Positions 21,845 through 33,171 of a stretch of 64,000 nucleotides of DNA are shown here, piece by piece. This stretch comes from JACZWL01 sp046756445 (GTDB lineage Bacteria; Pseudomonadota; Gammaproteobacteria; Steroidobacterales; Woeseiaceae). The notes below the pieces were generated by a model, which searched no databases, was not told where the DNA came from, and worked only from the letters and a program-made list of their open reading frames with translations. Made by a program: the position numbers and the translations under genes. The stretch's first letter is position 1, and each line of letters opens with the position of its first letter. The stretch is taken from positions 1-64,000 of the forward strand of contig JBHHWI010000001.1 in NCBI GenBank assembly GCA_046756445.1, in the 5' to 3' direction.

Positions 21845-23310
21845 TGGTAATCCCCCGGACAACGCTTATGCCATTCCGTCGATTGCTGGTACCTGTGCGC
21901 ACAGGCAAGAACGGTCTCCTCGGCAAAATGCGGCCCGACGAGTTGCAGCCCGACCGGCAGATCATCGACGAAGCCACAGGGCGTCGAGATGCCGGGGAGC
22001 CCGGCCAGGTTCGCGCCTATCGTGTAGATGTCATTGAGATACATGGTGATCGGGTCGTCCATCTTGTCGCCGAGTCTGAATGCCGGTGTCGGCGCGGTCG
22101 GTCCGGCGATGACATCGACTTTGTCGAACGCATTCTTGAAGTCCCGGCTGATGAGCTGGCGCACTTTCTGTGCTTTCAGGTAGTACGCATCGTAGTATCC
22201 CGCAGACAGAACGTAGGTGCCGGTCATGATGCGGCGCTTTACCTCGGCGCCGAAACCCTCGCCGCGACTGCGGCAATACAGATCGAAAAGATCCCTGGCA
22301 TTTTCGGCGCGACGCCCGAATCTGACGCCGTCGAAGCGGGACAGGTTGGATGAACACTCCGCCGGCGCAACCACGTAATAGGTCGGTACCGACAAGTCCA
22401 GGTTCGGCAGATCGACCTCGATCAGACTCGCACCCTGCTGCTCCAGCACTTTCAGAGCATCCTTGACACGCGCGCCGCATTGCTCATCGAGCCCCTCGTC
22501 AAAGTGCTGTCGCACGATGCCGATCTTCAGGCCTTTCGGCGAACGCGTCAGGCCCGCGATGTAGTCGGGGACCGGATGATCAACGGATGTCGAGTCCCGT
22601 GCATCGAAACCGGCCATGACGGAAAGCAGCATCGCGGCATCTTCCGCCGTCCTAGTAATGACGCCGGCCTGATCGAGGCTCGAGGCGAACGCGATCATGC
22701 CGTAACGGGAGACGCGCCCGTAAGTCGGCTTGAGTCCGACGGTCCCCGTCAATGCGGCGGGCTGCCTGATCGATCCGCCGGTATCCGTGCCTGTCGCGGC
22801 CGGGGTCAGCCTTGCGGCGACGGCCGCCGCCGATCCCCCGGATGACCCGCCCGGCGAACGTTCCGTGTCCCACGGGTTTCGGACCGGACCGAACAAGCTG
22901 TTTTCGTTCGAGGAACCCATTGCGAACTCGTCCATGTTGGTCTTGCCGAGCATGACTGCGCCCGCCGCCGCCAGACGTTCGACTACCGTCGCGTCGTAAG
23001 GTGACACGAAGTTTTCCAGAATACGGGAGCCACAGGTGGTCAGAACGCCTTTGGTGCAAAAGATGTCCTTATGAACGAGCGGAAGACCGGCAAGCGCGCC
23101 GGCCTCACCTTTCAGCCTGGCCGAATCGCACGCATCGGCCCTCGCCAGCGCCAGGTCCGCCGTTACGTTAATGAAAGCGTTCAGCGACGAATCATGTTGC
23201 TCGATACGCGATAACAGTGCTTCGATCAGCTCGCGCGAGGAAAACTCCCGTTCGGAGAGGCCCTTTGACAGCTCCGCCAGTGTCAGCGTGTATAAATCCT
23301 GCCCTGCCAT
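21841..23310 (-). CDS. gatA: Asp/Glu-tRNA amidotransferase subunit A
   Basis: This amidase-signature subunit supplies ammonia from glutamine. The Ser-cisSer-Lys triad is visible in VHKDIFC (Lys), [14 protein letters not shown] and [14 protein letters not shown]. Two starts are close together: GTG at 23316 overlapping the gatC stop (GTGA), and ATG at 23310 with GAG at a usable distance. I list the ATG. The order gatC-gatA-gatB is a coupled operon. Confidence 0.97.
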   Translation of the reverse strand: MAGQDLYTLTLAELSKGLSEREFSSRELIEALLSRIEQHDSSLNAFINVTADLALARADACDSARLKGEAGALAGLPLVHKDIFCTKGVLTTCGSRILENFVSPYDATVVERLAAAGAVMLGKTNMDEFAMGSSNENSLFGPVRNPWDTERSPGGSSGGSAAAVAARLTPAATGTDTGGSIRQPAALTGTVGLKPTYGRVSRYGMIAFASSLDQAGVITRTAEDAAMLLSVMAGFDARDSTSVDHPVPDYIAGLTRSPKGLKIGIVRQHFDEGLDEQCGARVKDALKVLEQQGASLIEVDLPNLDLSVPTYYVVAPAECSSNLSRFDGVRFGRRAENARDLFDLYCRSRGEGFGAEVKRRIMTGTYVLSAGYYDAYYLKAQKVRQLISRDFKNAFDKVDVIAGPTAPTPAFRLGDKMDDPITMYLNDIYTIGANLAGLPGISTPCGFVDDLPVGLQLVGPHFAEETVLACAHRYQQSTEWHKRCPGDYQ

Positions 23311-23312
23311 GA

Positions 23313-23606
23313 TCACTCGATGACTTTGGGCACGAGGTAGAATCCGTCGGCCACGGCAGGGGCGTTTTCCTGGATCGCGTCCCGTTCGTTGTCCTCGTCG
23401 ATCACGTCGGGCCGCAGACGCTGCGCCTGATCCAGCGGATGCGCCATCGGCAGGACATCGTCGGTCGGCGCCTGCTGCAACTGATCCACGAATTCAACGA
23501 TGTTCGACAGCTTCTCCACGACGTCGCCGAACTCCGCGTCTTGCAGCTGCAGGCGTGCAAGCGTCGCGATCTGTTGGACCTGTTCTTTGCTTAGTGACAC
23601 GCTCAT
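23313..23606 (-). CDS. gatC: Asp/Glu-tRNA amidotransferase subunit C
   Basis: The 97-aa subunit stabilises GatA-GatB. It shows the usual [17 protein letters not shown] start and the extended [18 protein letters not shown] tail. It is the first gene of gatCAB-hslO. Its upstream region (23607-23737) is shared with divergent mreB and must hold promoters for both; I could not define either with confidence. Confidence 0.96.
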   Translation of the reverse strand: MSVSLSKEQVQQIATLARLQLQDAEFGDVVEKLSNIVEFVDQLQQAPTDDVLPMAHPLDQAQRLRPDVIDEDNERDAIQENAPAVADGFYLVPKVIE

Positions 23607-23698
23607 TTACCGGTATGCGAATGCTCCGGATGGCACCGGGCAGCGCGAGGGGCAGCAATCATACACGCCACCTTGTGCAATGTCCTGCGCATTGTTAG

Positions 23699-24781
<1,083 letters not shown>

Positions 24782-24822
24782 GCTTTCAGTAACCAGGGCG
24801 GTAGACCGGTATCATTCCCCAG

Positions 24823-25692
24823 ATGGTTACCGCAAGAACTGAAAATCAGCATCGATCCCAACGGACGCCGGCCCTCGGCCTCCGGCTGTTGCTGCTTGCC
24901 GGCCTGAGTATCCTGATTCTGGTCGTCGACCACCGTGATAATCACCTGGACGCCGTTCGCCGGGCTATCGGTGCGGCGGTTTATCCGCTGCGTATCGTTG
25001 TCGACGCACCCGTCGCGGCGTGGTACTGGTTGAGTGACTTCAATACAAGCCGCAACGATCTCAGGATGGAATTGAGCCGGTTGCAGGCCGAGCGCCTGCT
25101 GACCCATGCCAGGCTGCAGAGATTCGCATCGCTCGAGGCTGAAAACGCGCGGCTTCGCGCGATGCTCGAGGCACGAAACCGGGTTACCGACCAGGTCCGG
25201 GTCGCCGGCATCATGGCGGTCAGCGGCAACCCGTTTCGCCACGTACTCACTATCGACAAGGGACAAAATGATGGTGTGTATGACGGGCAGGCGATGGTCG
25301 ATGCCGATGGAGTGATCGGCCAGGTCATCGGCACCGGTCTTTTCTCGGCGCAGGCGGTCCTGATCAGCGATCCCGATCACGCGCTGCCGGTCGAGATAAA
25401 CCGAAACGGGCTTCGCACGATCGCGGTCGGCACGGGCGAATTCAATCGGCTGGACCTGCCCTTCCTGCCGAACAATGCAGACGTGCGCCAGGGCGACTTG
25501 CTGGTCACGTCGGGTCTCAGCGGCGCGTTCCCCCCCGGCTATCCGGTGGCGACGATCGACAGCGTCACCCGGATACCGCAGGAGCCGTTTGCGGCCGTAT
25601 CCGCCGTACCGGCCGCCAAACTGAACCAGGTCCGGGAGATCATGCTGGTCTGGTCGATCGAGGGCGAAGATGAGCCGGAGGACACGGAATGA
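24823..25692 (+). CDS. mreC: Rod-shape determining protein MreC
   Basis: The 289-aa protein has one N-terminal membrane segment (LLLLAGLSILILVV), a periplasmic coiled coil (about 75-115, heptad-like with LEAENARLRAML) and a beta-rich C-terminal domain (VDADGVIGQVIGTGLFSAQA; VRQGDLLVTSGLSGAFPPGYP). It connects the cytoplasmic MreB filament to PBP2. Its stop overlaps the mreD start by 4 bases. Confidence 0.96.
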   Translation: MVTARTENQHRSQRTPALGLRLLLLAGLSILILVVDHRDNHLDAVRRAIGAAVYPLRIVVDAPVAAWYWLSDFNTSRNDLRMELSRLQAERLLTHARLQRFASLEAENARLRAMLEARNRVTDQVRVAGIMAVSGNPFRHVLTIDKGQNDGVYDGQAMVDADGVIGQVIGTGLFSAQAVLISDPDHALPVEINRNGLRTIAVGTGEFNRLDLPFLPNNADVRQGDLLVTSGLSGAFPPGYPVATIDSVTRIPQEPFAAVSAVPAAKLNQVREIMLVWSIEGEDEPEDTE

Positions 25693-26180
25693 TTCGTGGC
25701 CGGGCATCGCGGCGATTACCCGTGATCGGTTGCATCGTTGCGGCTCTGATGCTCGCGATTGCGCCGATGCCGGACTGGGCCACTCCGTTCCGGCCGGACT
25801 GGGTGGCGCTGACACTTATATATTGGGCGATGATGCTGCCGCGAACATACAGCGTCGGCACCGCCTGGATTGTCGGGATCATTCTCGATGTCGCCCACGG
25901 CACCTTACTCGGGCAACACGCCATCGCGCTCTGCTTCGTGGTGTACGTGACGGTCAAGATCCACCTGCAGCTGCGGGTATTTCCCGTCTCTCAGATGACG
26001 GCGACCGTGTTCGCGATTCTCGCCTTCTACCAGTTCATATTGTTCTGGATTAACGGTGTCGCCGGTGTGCAGGCACCCGCCATTTCCTACTGGGGGCCCG
26101 TTTTGACCGGCGCACTGATCTGGCCGGTGCTGACGGTGTTTTTCGGCGGTGTCCGTTATCAGACAAGACCCGGAGCCTGA
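25689..26180 (+). CDS. mreD: Rod-shape determining protein MreD
   Basis: This 163-aa integral membrane protein has about five hydrophobic segments and the conserved region PDWVALTLIYWAMMLPRTYS, followed by GTAWIVGIILDVAHGTLLGQHA. It completes the MreBCD complex in the inner membrane. It is translationally coupled to mreC and lies 8 bases before mrdA. Confidence 0.94.
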   Translation: MIRGRASRRLPVIGCIVAALMLAIAPMPDWATPFRPDWVALTLIYWAMMLPRTYSVGTAWIVGIILDVAHGTLLGQHAIALCFVVYVTVKIHLQLRVFPVSQMTATVFAILAFYQFILFWINGVAGVQAPAISYWGPVLTGALIWPVLTVFFGGVRYQTRPGA

Positions 26181-26188
26181 CGCGCATC

Positions 26189-28084
26189 ATGGACCTGCTC
26201 ACACCGATCAAGGATCACTACTTGGAACGACGCATGTTCGTCGGGCGCGTGGTGATTTCCTCGATCGTCGGGCTGCTGATGTGCGGCAGCGTCGTTGCAC
26301 GACTCGTCCAGTTACAGATAGTCGATCACGAGTTATTTGCCGAGAAATCGCAGGGAAATCGCATCCGTATCGAGGCGATGCCGCCGACCCGCGGTCTTAT
26401 CTTCGATCGCAAGGGGCGCATACTTGCCCAGAATCTGCCCGCCTTTCAGCTCGAGCTGATTCCGGAGCAGGTCGGAAACCTCGACGACACGCTGCAACGA
26501 CTCGCCGACATCGATCTGATCGACGAGAAAGAGATCCCGCGAATCAGGTCAATCAGTCAAAGAGGGCCGCGCTTCAAACCGGTCACCCTGAGGTTTCGCC
26601 TGTCCGATGCCGAGATCGCGAACTTTGCCATCCAGCGCCCACGATTTCCGGGGGTGGACTTTCAGCCGAGGCTGGTTCGTCACTACCCCCACGGCGAAGC
26701 CGTGGCCCATGCGCTCGGCTATGTCGGCGCCATCGATCAGTCGGATCTCGACAGACTCGATCCGGCCGTATACGTCGGCACCGCACATACCGGCAAGACG
26801 GGCATCGAGCACAGCTTCGAGAAGAATCTGCACGGTGATCCGGGTTACCGGCAGATCGTAACCAATGCGCGCGGCAGGCAGGTGCCACCCGACTCACGGG
26901 ACCCCGCTGTTTTGCTGACCGAAAATGAATCCTCGGTACCGGGTGCAAATCTCTACCTCAGTCTGGATCTCGATCTGCAGTTTCTCGCGACGGAGACCTT
27001 GAGGGGCCGGCGCGGCTCGGTCGTCGCAATCGATCCGGAGAGCGGTGAAATACTCGCGCTTGTCAGTGCGCCCACGTTCGACCCGAACATTTTTGCGACC
27101 GGCATGAGCGCCGATGATTTCACGACACTGCAATCCGATGAGGGACAGCCGCTGTTCAATCGGGCAGTGCGTGGCACCTATCCCCCAGGCTCAACGATCA
27201 AGCCAATGCTGGCGCTCGCGGCGCTCGAGACAGGCGCCACCAATCTCACGCGCCGCAATTTCTGCCGGGGATCTTATACGCTGCCCGGCAGCACACATCG
27301 CTACCGCGACTGGAAACCCGAAGGCCACGGTTCGATGGATCTGCATGACGCGATTGCGCAGTCCTGCGACGTGTATTTCTATGAGATCAGTACCGCGATC
27401 GGTATCGATCACATGCATTCCTATCTCGATCAATTCGGGCTCGGGCAAAGGACAGGCATCGACATGGTGGGTGAACACCGCGGCCTGATGCCATCGCGCG
27501 AGTGGAAGAGACAGGCCTTCCGGGAACGAGCAGACCGGATCTGGTTTCCGGGGGAAACGGTCATCGCGTCGATTGGTCAGGGCTATATGCTGGCAACACC
27601 GCTGCAACTGGCGAACGCGGCGGCCGCCCTGGCGATGAGAGGCAAACGGCTCAAGCCGCGTATCGTTGCGGCGGTGGAGGACCCGATCTCCGGTACACGT
27701 ACGATCTTCCCGCCGGAGCGCCTGCCGGATGTCGATATCCAGAACGAGTTCTATTGGGAAAGCGTTCTCAATGCGATGCATGACGTCATGCAGAGCGAGG
27801 AAGGCACGGCCCGGGCGGCAGGCATGGGCGCCACGTACGAGATGGCTGGCAAGAGTGGCACCGCCCAGGTCTTTTCAATCGCGCAGGAGGAGCGTTACGA
27901 AGAGGAGGAAATTGACGAGCGTCTCAGAGACCATGCTTTGTTTATTTCGTTTGCGCCACTTCAGAACCCGAAGATCGCGGTCGCGGTCATTGTCGAGAAC
28001 GGCAGCAGCGGAAGCCGGACGGCTGCGCCGATAGCGCGTGCGATCATGGATCGCTACCTCGGGGTGAATCCTGATGCTCTTTAG
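26189..28084 (+). CDS. mrdA: Peptidoglycan transpeptidase PBP2
   Basis: The 631-aa class B penicillin-binding protein carries out elongation-specific cross-linking. It has an N-terminal membrane anchor (about 19-40), a pedestal domain with PPTRGLIFDRKGR, and a transpeptidase domain with SxxK at Ser335 (PGSTIKPML), an SxN-type box (QSCDVYFY) and KSGT in MAGKSGTAQVF. It is the partner of RodA, whose gene overlaps it by 11 bases. Confidence 0.97.
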   Translation: MDLLTPIKDHYLERRMFVGRVVISSIVGLLMCGSVVARLVQLQIVDHELFAEKSQGNRIRIEAMPPTRGLIFDRKGRILAQNLPAFQLELIPEQVGNLDDTLQRLADIDLIDEKEIPRIRSISQRGPRFKPVTLRFRLSDAEIANFAIQRPRFPGVDFQPRLVRHYPHGEAVAHALGYVGAIDQSDLDRLDPAVYVGTAHTGKTGIEHSFEKNLHGDPGYRQIVTNARGRQVPPDSRDPAVLLTENESSVPGANLYLSLDLDLQFLATETLRGRRGSVVAIDPESGEILALVSAPTFDPNIFATGMSADDFTTLQSDEGQPLFNRAVRGTYPPGSTIKPMLALAALETGATNLTRRNFCRGSYTLPGSTHRYRDWKPEGHGSMDLHDAIAQSCDVYFYEISTAIGIDHMHSYLDQFGLGQRTGIDMVGEHRGLMPSREWKRQAFRERADRIWFPGETVIASIGQGYMLATPLQLANAAAALAMRGKRLKPRIVAAVEDPISGTRTIFPPERLPDVDIQNEFYWESVLNAMHDVMQSEEGTARAAGMGATYEMAGKSGTAQVFSIAQEERYEEEEIDERLRDHALFISFAPLQNPKIAVAVIVENGSSGSRTAAPIARAIMDRYLGVNPDAL

Positions 28085-29216
28085 CGATACGCCACGGCTA
28101 TTCGAACGCAAGTCGGCGCCGCTGAGCGACGCCGCGCGGATTATGCGGCAACTGAACATCGATGGGCAGCTGCTCGGCGGACTGGTGCTTATCTGCGGCC
28201 TGGGACTCGTCGTCCTGTACAGCGCCGTCGGTGAAAGCGTTGACCTTCTGTTGCAGCAGGTGGCCAGGCTCAGCATCGCTATTGTCGGCATGTTTGTGGT
28301 TGCGCAGATACCGCCCGACGTGTTGCGGCACTGGACACCGTGGGGCTATCTGCTGGGACTTGTCCTCCTGGGTCTGGTTCTGGTGCTGGGTGACGTCGGT
28401 CAGGGTGCCAGACGCTGGCTCGATATAGGGATCCGGTTCCAGCCTTCCGAGATCATGAAGCTCGCGGTGCCGATGATGGCCGCCTGGTACCTGCACGAGC
28501 GGCAGCTTCCGCCGAGGGCCGGCCCGCTGCTGATCATCGCCCTGATGGTGATCGTCCCGACCGCGCTGATCGCCATACAACCCGACCTCGGCACAGCATT
28601 GCTTATCGCAGCCGCCGGATTTGTCGTGCTGGTTCTTGCGGGCATGTCGGTGCGCTTGATGGCACTGCTCGGCGTGCTGTCGGTACCCGGTGCGCTGGTC
28701 CTGTGGCACTACGTCATGGCGGAATACCAGAAGCAGCGCGTGCTGACGCTCCTGAATCCGGACAGCGACCCGCTGGGCGCGGGTTACAACATCATTCAGT
28801 CCAAAATTGCCATCGGCTCGGGCGGACTGTTCGGTAAGGGGTTGACGAACGGCAGCCAGGCGCAGCTCGAGTTCCTTCCGGAACGACAGACCGATTTCAT
28901 CTTTGCGGTCATGGGCGAGGAGCTCGGCTTGCTGGGCGTGCTGAGTCTTCTGGGCCTCTACCTGTTCGTCGTCGGCAGGGGTCTGTATATCGCAATACAA
29001 GCCCGGGATACCTATTCACGGCTGCTTGCCGGCAGTATCAGCATGACTTTTTTCGTCTATGTTTTCGTAAATACGGCAATGGTCACAGGAATTGTGCCGG
29101 TAGTCGGCATACCCTTACCGCTGGTCAGCTTTGGAGGCACGTCGATGGTGACGCTCATGGCCGGATTCGGTATTCTCATGTCGATCCACACGCACCGGAA
29201 GTTGCTACCGCACTGA
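28074..29216 (+). CDS. rodA: Peptidoglycan glycosyltransferase RodA
   Basis: This 380-aa SEDS-family polymerase has about ten membrane segments. Signature stretches are GARRWLDIGIRFQPSEIMKL, QPDLGTALLI, and the loop PERQTDFIFAVMGEELGLLG with the catalytic acidic residue region. The C-terminal LVSFGGTSMVTLMAGFGIL is typical. It polymerises glycan strands from lipid II with PBP2. The stop shares one base with the mltB start (TGATG). Confidence 0.97.
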   Translation: MLFSDTPRLFERKSAPLSDAARIMRQLNIDGQLLGGLVLICGLGLVVLYSAVGESVDLLLQQVARLSIAIVGMFVVAQIPPDVLRHWTPWGYLLGLVLLGLVLVLGDVGQGARRWLDIGIRFQPSEIMKLAVPMMAAWYLHERQLPPRAGPLLIIALMVIVPTALIAIQPDLGTALLIAAAGFVVLVLAGMSVRLMALLGVLSVPGALVLWHYVMAEYQKQRVLTLLNPDSDPLGAGYNIIQSKIAIGSGGLFGKGLTNGSQAQLEFLPERQTDFIFAVMGEELGLLGVLSLLGLYLFVVGRGLYIAIQARDTYSRLLAGSISMTFFVYVFVNTAMVTGIVPVVGIPLPLVSFGGTSMVTLMAGFGILMSIHTHRKLLPH

Positions 29217-30217
29217 TGAAGTTCGCCAGGGAATCAAGGCAAGTAGGATTTCTTATTCTGCTGATTCTCGGCGGGCAGTCCGCGTTCGCCATAAACACCG
29301 GCAGAACTGACGTCAGTCAATTCATTGATTCGATGGTGTCGAAGCACGACTATGATCGCCGGACTTTGAAACGCCTGTTGCGAAATGCAAAGACGCAGAA
29401 ATCGATTCTCGAAGCGATAGCCAAGCCCGCCGAGAAGACCAAATCCTGGAGCGAGTATCGCGCCATATTCGTGACCGAGAAGCGAATCGATGCCGGCGTG
29501 GACTTCTGGCGCGAGCACGAATCGGAACTGAGCAGAATCAGCCGGCAAACCGGCGTTCCGTGCGAAATCCTGGTCGGCATCATCGGTGTCGAGACCTATT
29601 TCGGTCGTATTACGGGCGGTTATCGCGTGATGGATGCGCTGACCACCCTGGCATTCGAGTACCCGCCGAGGGCCGCGTTCTTCCGGCGCGAGCTCGAGGA
29701 ATTTCTGCTGATCGTGCGCGAGGAAAACATCGAGGCGTCCATGGCGACGGGCTCATACGCCGGCGCGATGGGCGCGCCACAGTTCATGCCGTCGAGCTTT
29801 CGCGCCTATGCAATCGACGGCAGCGCCGATGGAAAAAGGGATATCTGGACCGATTGGTCGGATGTCATCGGCAGTGTCGCAAACTATTTTGTCGCCCACG
29901 GCTGGCAGCCAAGCAGTGAGATTGTTGCCCGGGCCACCCTCGGCACTACCTGGCACGGCGAGATACCGGAGCATACCCTGTCACCGGCGGAGACCGTCAG
30001 CTCGCTGAGCCGGCAGGGCGTCTTGTTCGCCACCGACCTCCCCAACGACCACGAAAGCCAATTGTTTGCGTTACAGGGGGCCAACGGCGACGAACACTGG
30101 GTCGGTTTTCACAACTTCTTCGTGATCACGCGCTATAACCGAAGCATCATGTATGCCCTGGCCGTACATCAGCTCGGACAGGAAATCGCCATTGAGGTCA
30201 GCCGTCGTGAGACCTGA
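29216..30217 (+). CDS. mltB: Lytic murein transglycosylase B
   Basis: The 333-aa periplasmic enzyme cleaves glycan strands to anhydromuropeptides. The catalytic Glu lies in VGIIGVETYFGRITG. The second family block SYAGAMGAPQFMPSSFRAYA is intact. The N-terminus is a Sec-type signal (VGFLILLILGGQSAFA); no lipobox is visible, so unlike E. coli MltB it is probably soluble. It is coupled to rodA. Confidence 0.94.
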   Translation: MKFARESRQVGFLILLILGGQSAFAINTGRTDVSQFIDSMVSKHDYDRRTLKRLLRNAKTQKSILEAIAKPAEKTKSWSEYRAIFVTEKRIDAGVDFWREHESELSRISRQTGVPCEILVGIIGVETYFGRITGGYRVMDALTTLAFEYPPRAAFFRRELEEFLLIVREENIEASMATGSYAGAMGAPQFMPSSFRAYAIDGSADGKRDIWTDWSDVIGSVANYFVAHGWQPSSEIVARATLGTTWHGEIPEHTLSPAETVSSLSRQGVLFATDLPNDHESQLFALQGANGDEHWVGFHNFFVITRYNRSIMYALAVHQLGQEIAIEVSRRET

Positions 30218-31037
30218 GCGATATGCGTTGCTGTGGTCGCTCGCACTTGTGCTCCTGTCAGCCGGCTGTGCCGGCAATTTATCGAAAGACGGTCCACCCC
30301 GAACCGGCTCGGTGATTCCTCCCGACCTGCCCGATGACCCGGTGCCTCGCAAGGAACCCAGGAGCCGTCATGGCAACGGGCCTGTGTACAGGGTGAACGG
30401 GAACAGCTACGAAGTCATGGAATCGAGCTACGGTTACCGGGAGCGCGGCGTCGCGTCCTGGTACGGCAAGAAATTTCACGGTCGCCTTACATCGAGCCAC
30501 GAGCCATATAACATGTATGCGATGACCGCGGCGCACAAGACGCTGCCGTTACCGAGCTATGTCCGCGTCAGGAACCTTCGCAACAACAAGAGTGTGATCG
30601 TCCGCGTCAACGACCGCGGGCCGTTTGTTCATAACCGCATCATCGATCTCTCCTACTCGGCCGCGATAAAGCTGGACATGATTGGTACGGGCACGAGTCT
30701 GGTCGAGGTAACAGCGATCAGCTTCGATGCTCCGCCACGGCAGCCGGCCGTCGTGCGGGCGCCGACAGAGACACCGGAACCGGCGGCCCCGGCGGCGCGG
30801 GAATCCACCATCTTTGTCCAGGTCGGTGCGTTCGGCGACGCCGAGAACGCGCGTCGCCGTTTTGCCCTGCTCAAGAGCGGCGGTATCGGTAATGCTGTCG
30901 TGCTCGAGGACTCGAGCCGCTCGCCGGTCTTGTACCGGATAAGGATCGGACCGATCGACGACGTTCTGCAATACGACTCGCTGGTCGGTCGGCTTCAACA
31001 CCTCGGCATATTGGAGACGCATCTGGTTACGGAGTAA
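30207..31037 (+). CDS. rlpA: RlpA-family septal-ring lipoprotein with SPOR domain
   Basis: GTG at 30207 is preceded by GAGG at about 10 nt and gives a lipoprotein signal with lipobox LSAGC, so I prefer it to the in-frame ATG at 30153 deep inside mltB. A double-psi beta-barrel (RGVASWYGKKFHG; VRVNDRGPFVHNRIIDLSY) with the family Asp is followed by a C-terminal SPOR repeat (FVQVGAFGDAENARRRFALL) that binds denuded glycan. It is an outer-membrane lytic transglycosylase or a structural relative. Confidence 0.93.
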   Translation: MRPERYALLWSLALVLLSAGCAGNLSKDGPPRTGSVIPPDLPDDPVPRKEPRSRHGNGPVYRVNGNSYEVMESSYGYRERGVASWYGKKFHGRLTSSHEPYNMYAMTAAHKTLPLPSYVRVRNLRNNKSVIVRVNDRGPFVHNRIIDLSYSAAIKLDMIGTGTSLVEVTAISFDAPPRQPAVVRAPTETPEPAAPAARESTIFVQVGAFGDAENARRRFALLKSGGIGNAVVLEDSSRSPVLYRIRIGPIDDVLQYDSLVGRLQHLGILETHLVTE

Positions 31038-31125
31038 CAGTTGCTCTGTGCCTGATCACGCGACCATCCTTTTTTTGCCGCAGGCGTTACAATACGCGCC
31101 TTTGCTTGCAGGCGATTCGACACCG

Positions 31126-32277
31126 ATGCGTTGTAGAGCTTCTATCTTACTGATTTCGCTCGCTTTATCGATACTACCCGTGTATGGCCTGGCGGCCGTC
31201 GAGATACGGCCCATTCCGGCCCCGCCGATCATCGGCGCCAAGAGCTTCCTCGTCATCGACGGCAACACAGGGGCCGAGCTGGCGTCTCTCAGGCCCGATC
31301 AGCGGCTTGCGCCGGCCAGCCTGACGAAGCTCATGGCGGCCTACGCGATATTCAGGGCGCTGGATGAGAATCAGATCGCGCTCGAGGACCGGGTAACGGT
31401 CAGTGAGAAGGCCTGGCGCACACCCGGCTCACGCATGTTCATCGAGGTAGGCAGCCGGGTCACGGTGCAGGACCTGCTGTTCGGCATGATTATCCAGTCC
31501 GGCAACGACGCGGCCGTCGCACTTGCGGAACATGTGGCCGGCACCGAGTCCGTGTTTGCCGAAGTCATGAACCAATATGCGGGCGCACTCGGCATGCATT
31601 CCAGCCACTTCGAGAACGCCACCGGGCTGCCCGGCGAACGGCACTATTCGACCGCCAGGGACATATCGACGCTGGCGCGAGCGATCATCAACGAGTTCCC
31701 CGACTACTATAAGTGGTATTCGGTAAAGAAATTCAAGTACAACGACATCGAACAAAAGAACCGCAACCTGTTGCTATGGCGCGATTCCAGTGTCGACGGT
31801 ATGAAGACCGGTCACACCGACGATGCCGGCTATTGTCTCGTATCGAGCGCAAGGCGGGATGGCATGCGCATCGTTTCCGTGGTGCTCGGCACGGCAAGCG
31901 CTAAATCACGCGTTGACGGGAGCCAGGCGCTCATCAACTACGGTTTCCGATTCTTCGAGACAAGATTGCTGTACAAAGCCGGTGAAGCCGTAACCAATGC
32001 CCGTATCTGGAAGGCCGCAAACGAATTTACGCCGCTTGGAGTAACCAACGATCTGTACATCACGGTGCCACGCGGCAGCTATGACGCCGTCGAATCCGTG
32101 CTCAATATTCCTGCGGTGCTGGTCGCCCCGGTCGCGCAGGGCCAGCCGCTGGCCGAGCTCAGAGTCAGCCTGAACGGCACCGACCTGGTCAACGAGCCCC
32201 TGCGCGCGCTGGACAACAACCCGAGCGGGTCACTGTGGCAACGCGCCCGCGACGGCGTAAGGCTCTGGTTTGAATAA
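31126..32277 (+). CDS. dacA: D-alanyl-D-alanine carboxypeptidase (PBP5/6 type)
   Basis: The protein has 383 aa from ATG 31126, which starts a clean signal peptide (RASILLISLALSILPVYGLAA). The active-site motifs are SLTK in APASLTKLMAAY, SGN in IQSGNDAAVALAE and KTG in DGMKTGHTDDAG. The C-terminal domain ends in an amphipathic helix (SLWQRARDGVRLWFE) that anchors it to the inner membrane. It trims pentapeptide stems. The last bases overlap ybeD by 8 nt. Confidence 0.96.
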   Translation: MRCRASILLISLALSILPVYGLAAVEIRPIPAPPIIGAKSFLVIDGNTGAELASLRPDQRLAPASLTKLMAAYAIFRALDENQIALEDRVTVSEKAWRTPGSRMFIEVGSRVTVQDLLFGMIIQSGNDAAVALAEHVAGTESVFAEVMNQYAGALGMHSSHFENATGLPGERHYSTARDISTLARAIINEFPDYYKWYSVKKFKYNDIEQKNRNLLLWRDSSVDGMKTGHTDDAGYCLVSSARRDGMRIVSVVLGTASAKSRVDGSQALINYGFRFFETRLLYKAGEAVTNARIWKAANEFTPLGVTNDLYITVPRGSYDAVESVLNIPAVLVAPVAQGQPLAELRVSLNGTDLVNEPLRALDNNPSGSLWQRARDGVRLWFE

Positions 32278-32530
32278 AGACCTGCTCGAATTTCCCTGTG
32301 AGTTCTCGATCAAGATGATGGGCCGGGATCGGCCACAGTTTCGCGCCGCGGCAATCTCACTCATCGAGCAACACGCGGGAAAGATACACGACGATGCCAT
32401 CCGCACGGCAGTGAGCCGCAACGGCAACTTTCTGTCTGTAACGATCACCATAGAGGCGCAGCACCGGCAGCAGCTTGACGACATCTATCGTGATCTCGGC
32501 AATCACGACGATATTCTGATCGCGCTGTGA
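32270..32530 (+). CDS. ybeD: DUF493 family protein YbeD
   Basis: The 86-aa ACT-like protein has the family opening LLEFPCEFSIKMMGRDRP and the closing DIYRDLGNHDDILIAL. Its function is unknown; it is conserved between dacA and lipB in gammaproteobacteria. The start is TTG at 32270, inside the dacA 3' end. The next Met would remove the conserved N-terminal block, so TTG is well supported. Confidence 0.92.
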   Translation: MNKDLLEFPCEFSIKMMGRDRPQFRAAAISLIEQHAGKIHDDAIRTAVSRNGNFLSVTITIEAQHRQQLDDIYRDLGNHDDILIAL

Positions 32531-33171
32531 CGGCACCTGAAAAAACTCAGCCCCCGCGAGAGACCATGATCGGGATACGCTCGCTCGGGCGAAGGGAATA
32601 CGAGCCGCTCTGGCGCGAGATGCAGGACTTCACCAACACGCGCAACCAGGCGACACCGGATGAGCTCTGGTTCGCTGAACACCCGCCGGTCTTCACGCTT
32701 GGCCTGAACGCGAGCCGCGAACACCTGCTCGCCCCGGGCAATATCCCCGTCGTGCAGATCGACCGTGGCGGCCAGGTCACCTATCACGGACCCGGTCAGC
32801 TCATGATCTACCCGCTCATCGACCTGAAACGAAAAGACATGGGAGTCCGCGACCTCGTCTCCGCACTCGAACAGTCGGTCGTTGACCTCGCCGGCCAATA
32901 CGGCATCGACGCCGCGAGCAGAAAAGACGCCCCGGGCGTTTACGTAAAAGGAAAAAAACTGGCGAGCGTCGGCCTGCGCATACGCCGCAATGCCAGCTAC
33001 CACGGCATGGCGCTGAACGTGGACATGGACCTCGAACCCTTCAGCCGCATCAACCCCTGCGGCTTCAGCGATCTCGAGGCCACCGACTTCAAGTCATTAG
33101 GCATCACCAAGGGTCTGCAAGAAGTCGAACAAGACCTGCAAGCGCACCTGCTCGAGCAACTTGGATTCTGA
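32527..33171 (+). CDS. lipB: Octanoyl-ACP:protein octanoyltransferase
   Basis: The 214-aa enzyme transfers octanoate to lipoyl domains such as GcvH, which is encoded later in this window. Conserved blocks are RGGQVTYHGPGQLMIYP and the catalytic Lys/Cys region KLASVGLRIRRNASYHGMAL plus INPCGF. The start is GTG at 32527, overlapping the ybeD stop (GTGA). The usual next gene lipA is not here; accessory genes on the other strand follow. Confidence 0.96.
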   Translation: MTAPEKTQPPRETMIGIRSLGRREYEPLWREMQDFTNTRNQATPDELWFAEHPPVFTLGLNASREHLLAPGNIPVVQIDRGGQVTYHGPGQLMIYPLIDLKRKDMGVRDLVSALEQSVVDLAGQYGIDAASRKDAPGVYVKGKKLASVGLRIRRNASYHGMALNVDMDLEPFSRINPCGFSDLEATDFKSLGITKGLQEVEQDLQAHLLEQLGF

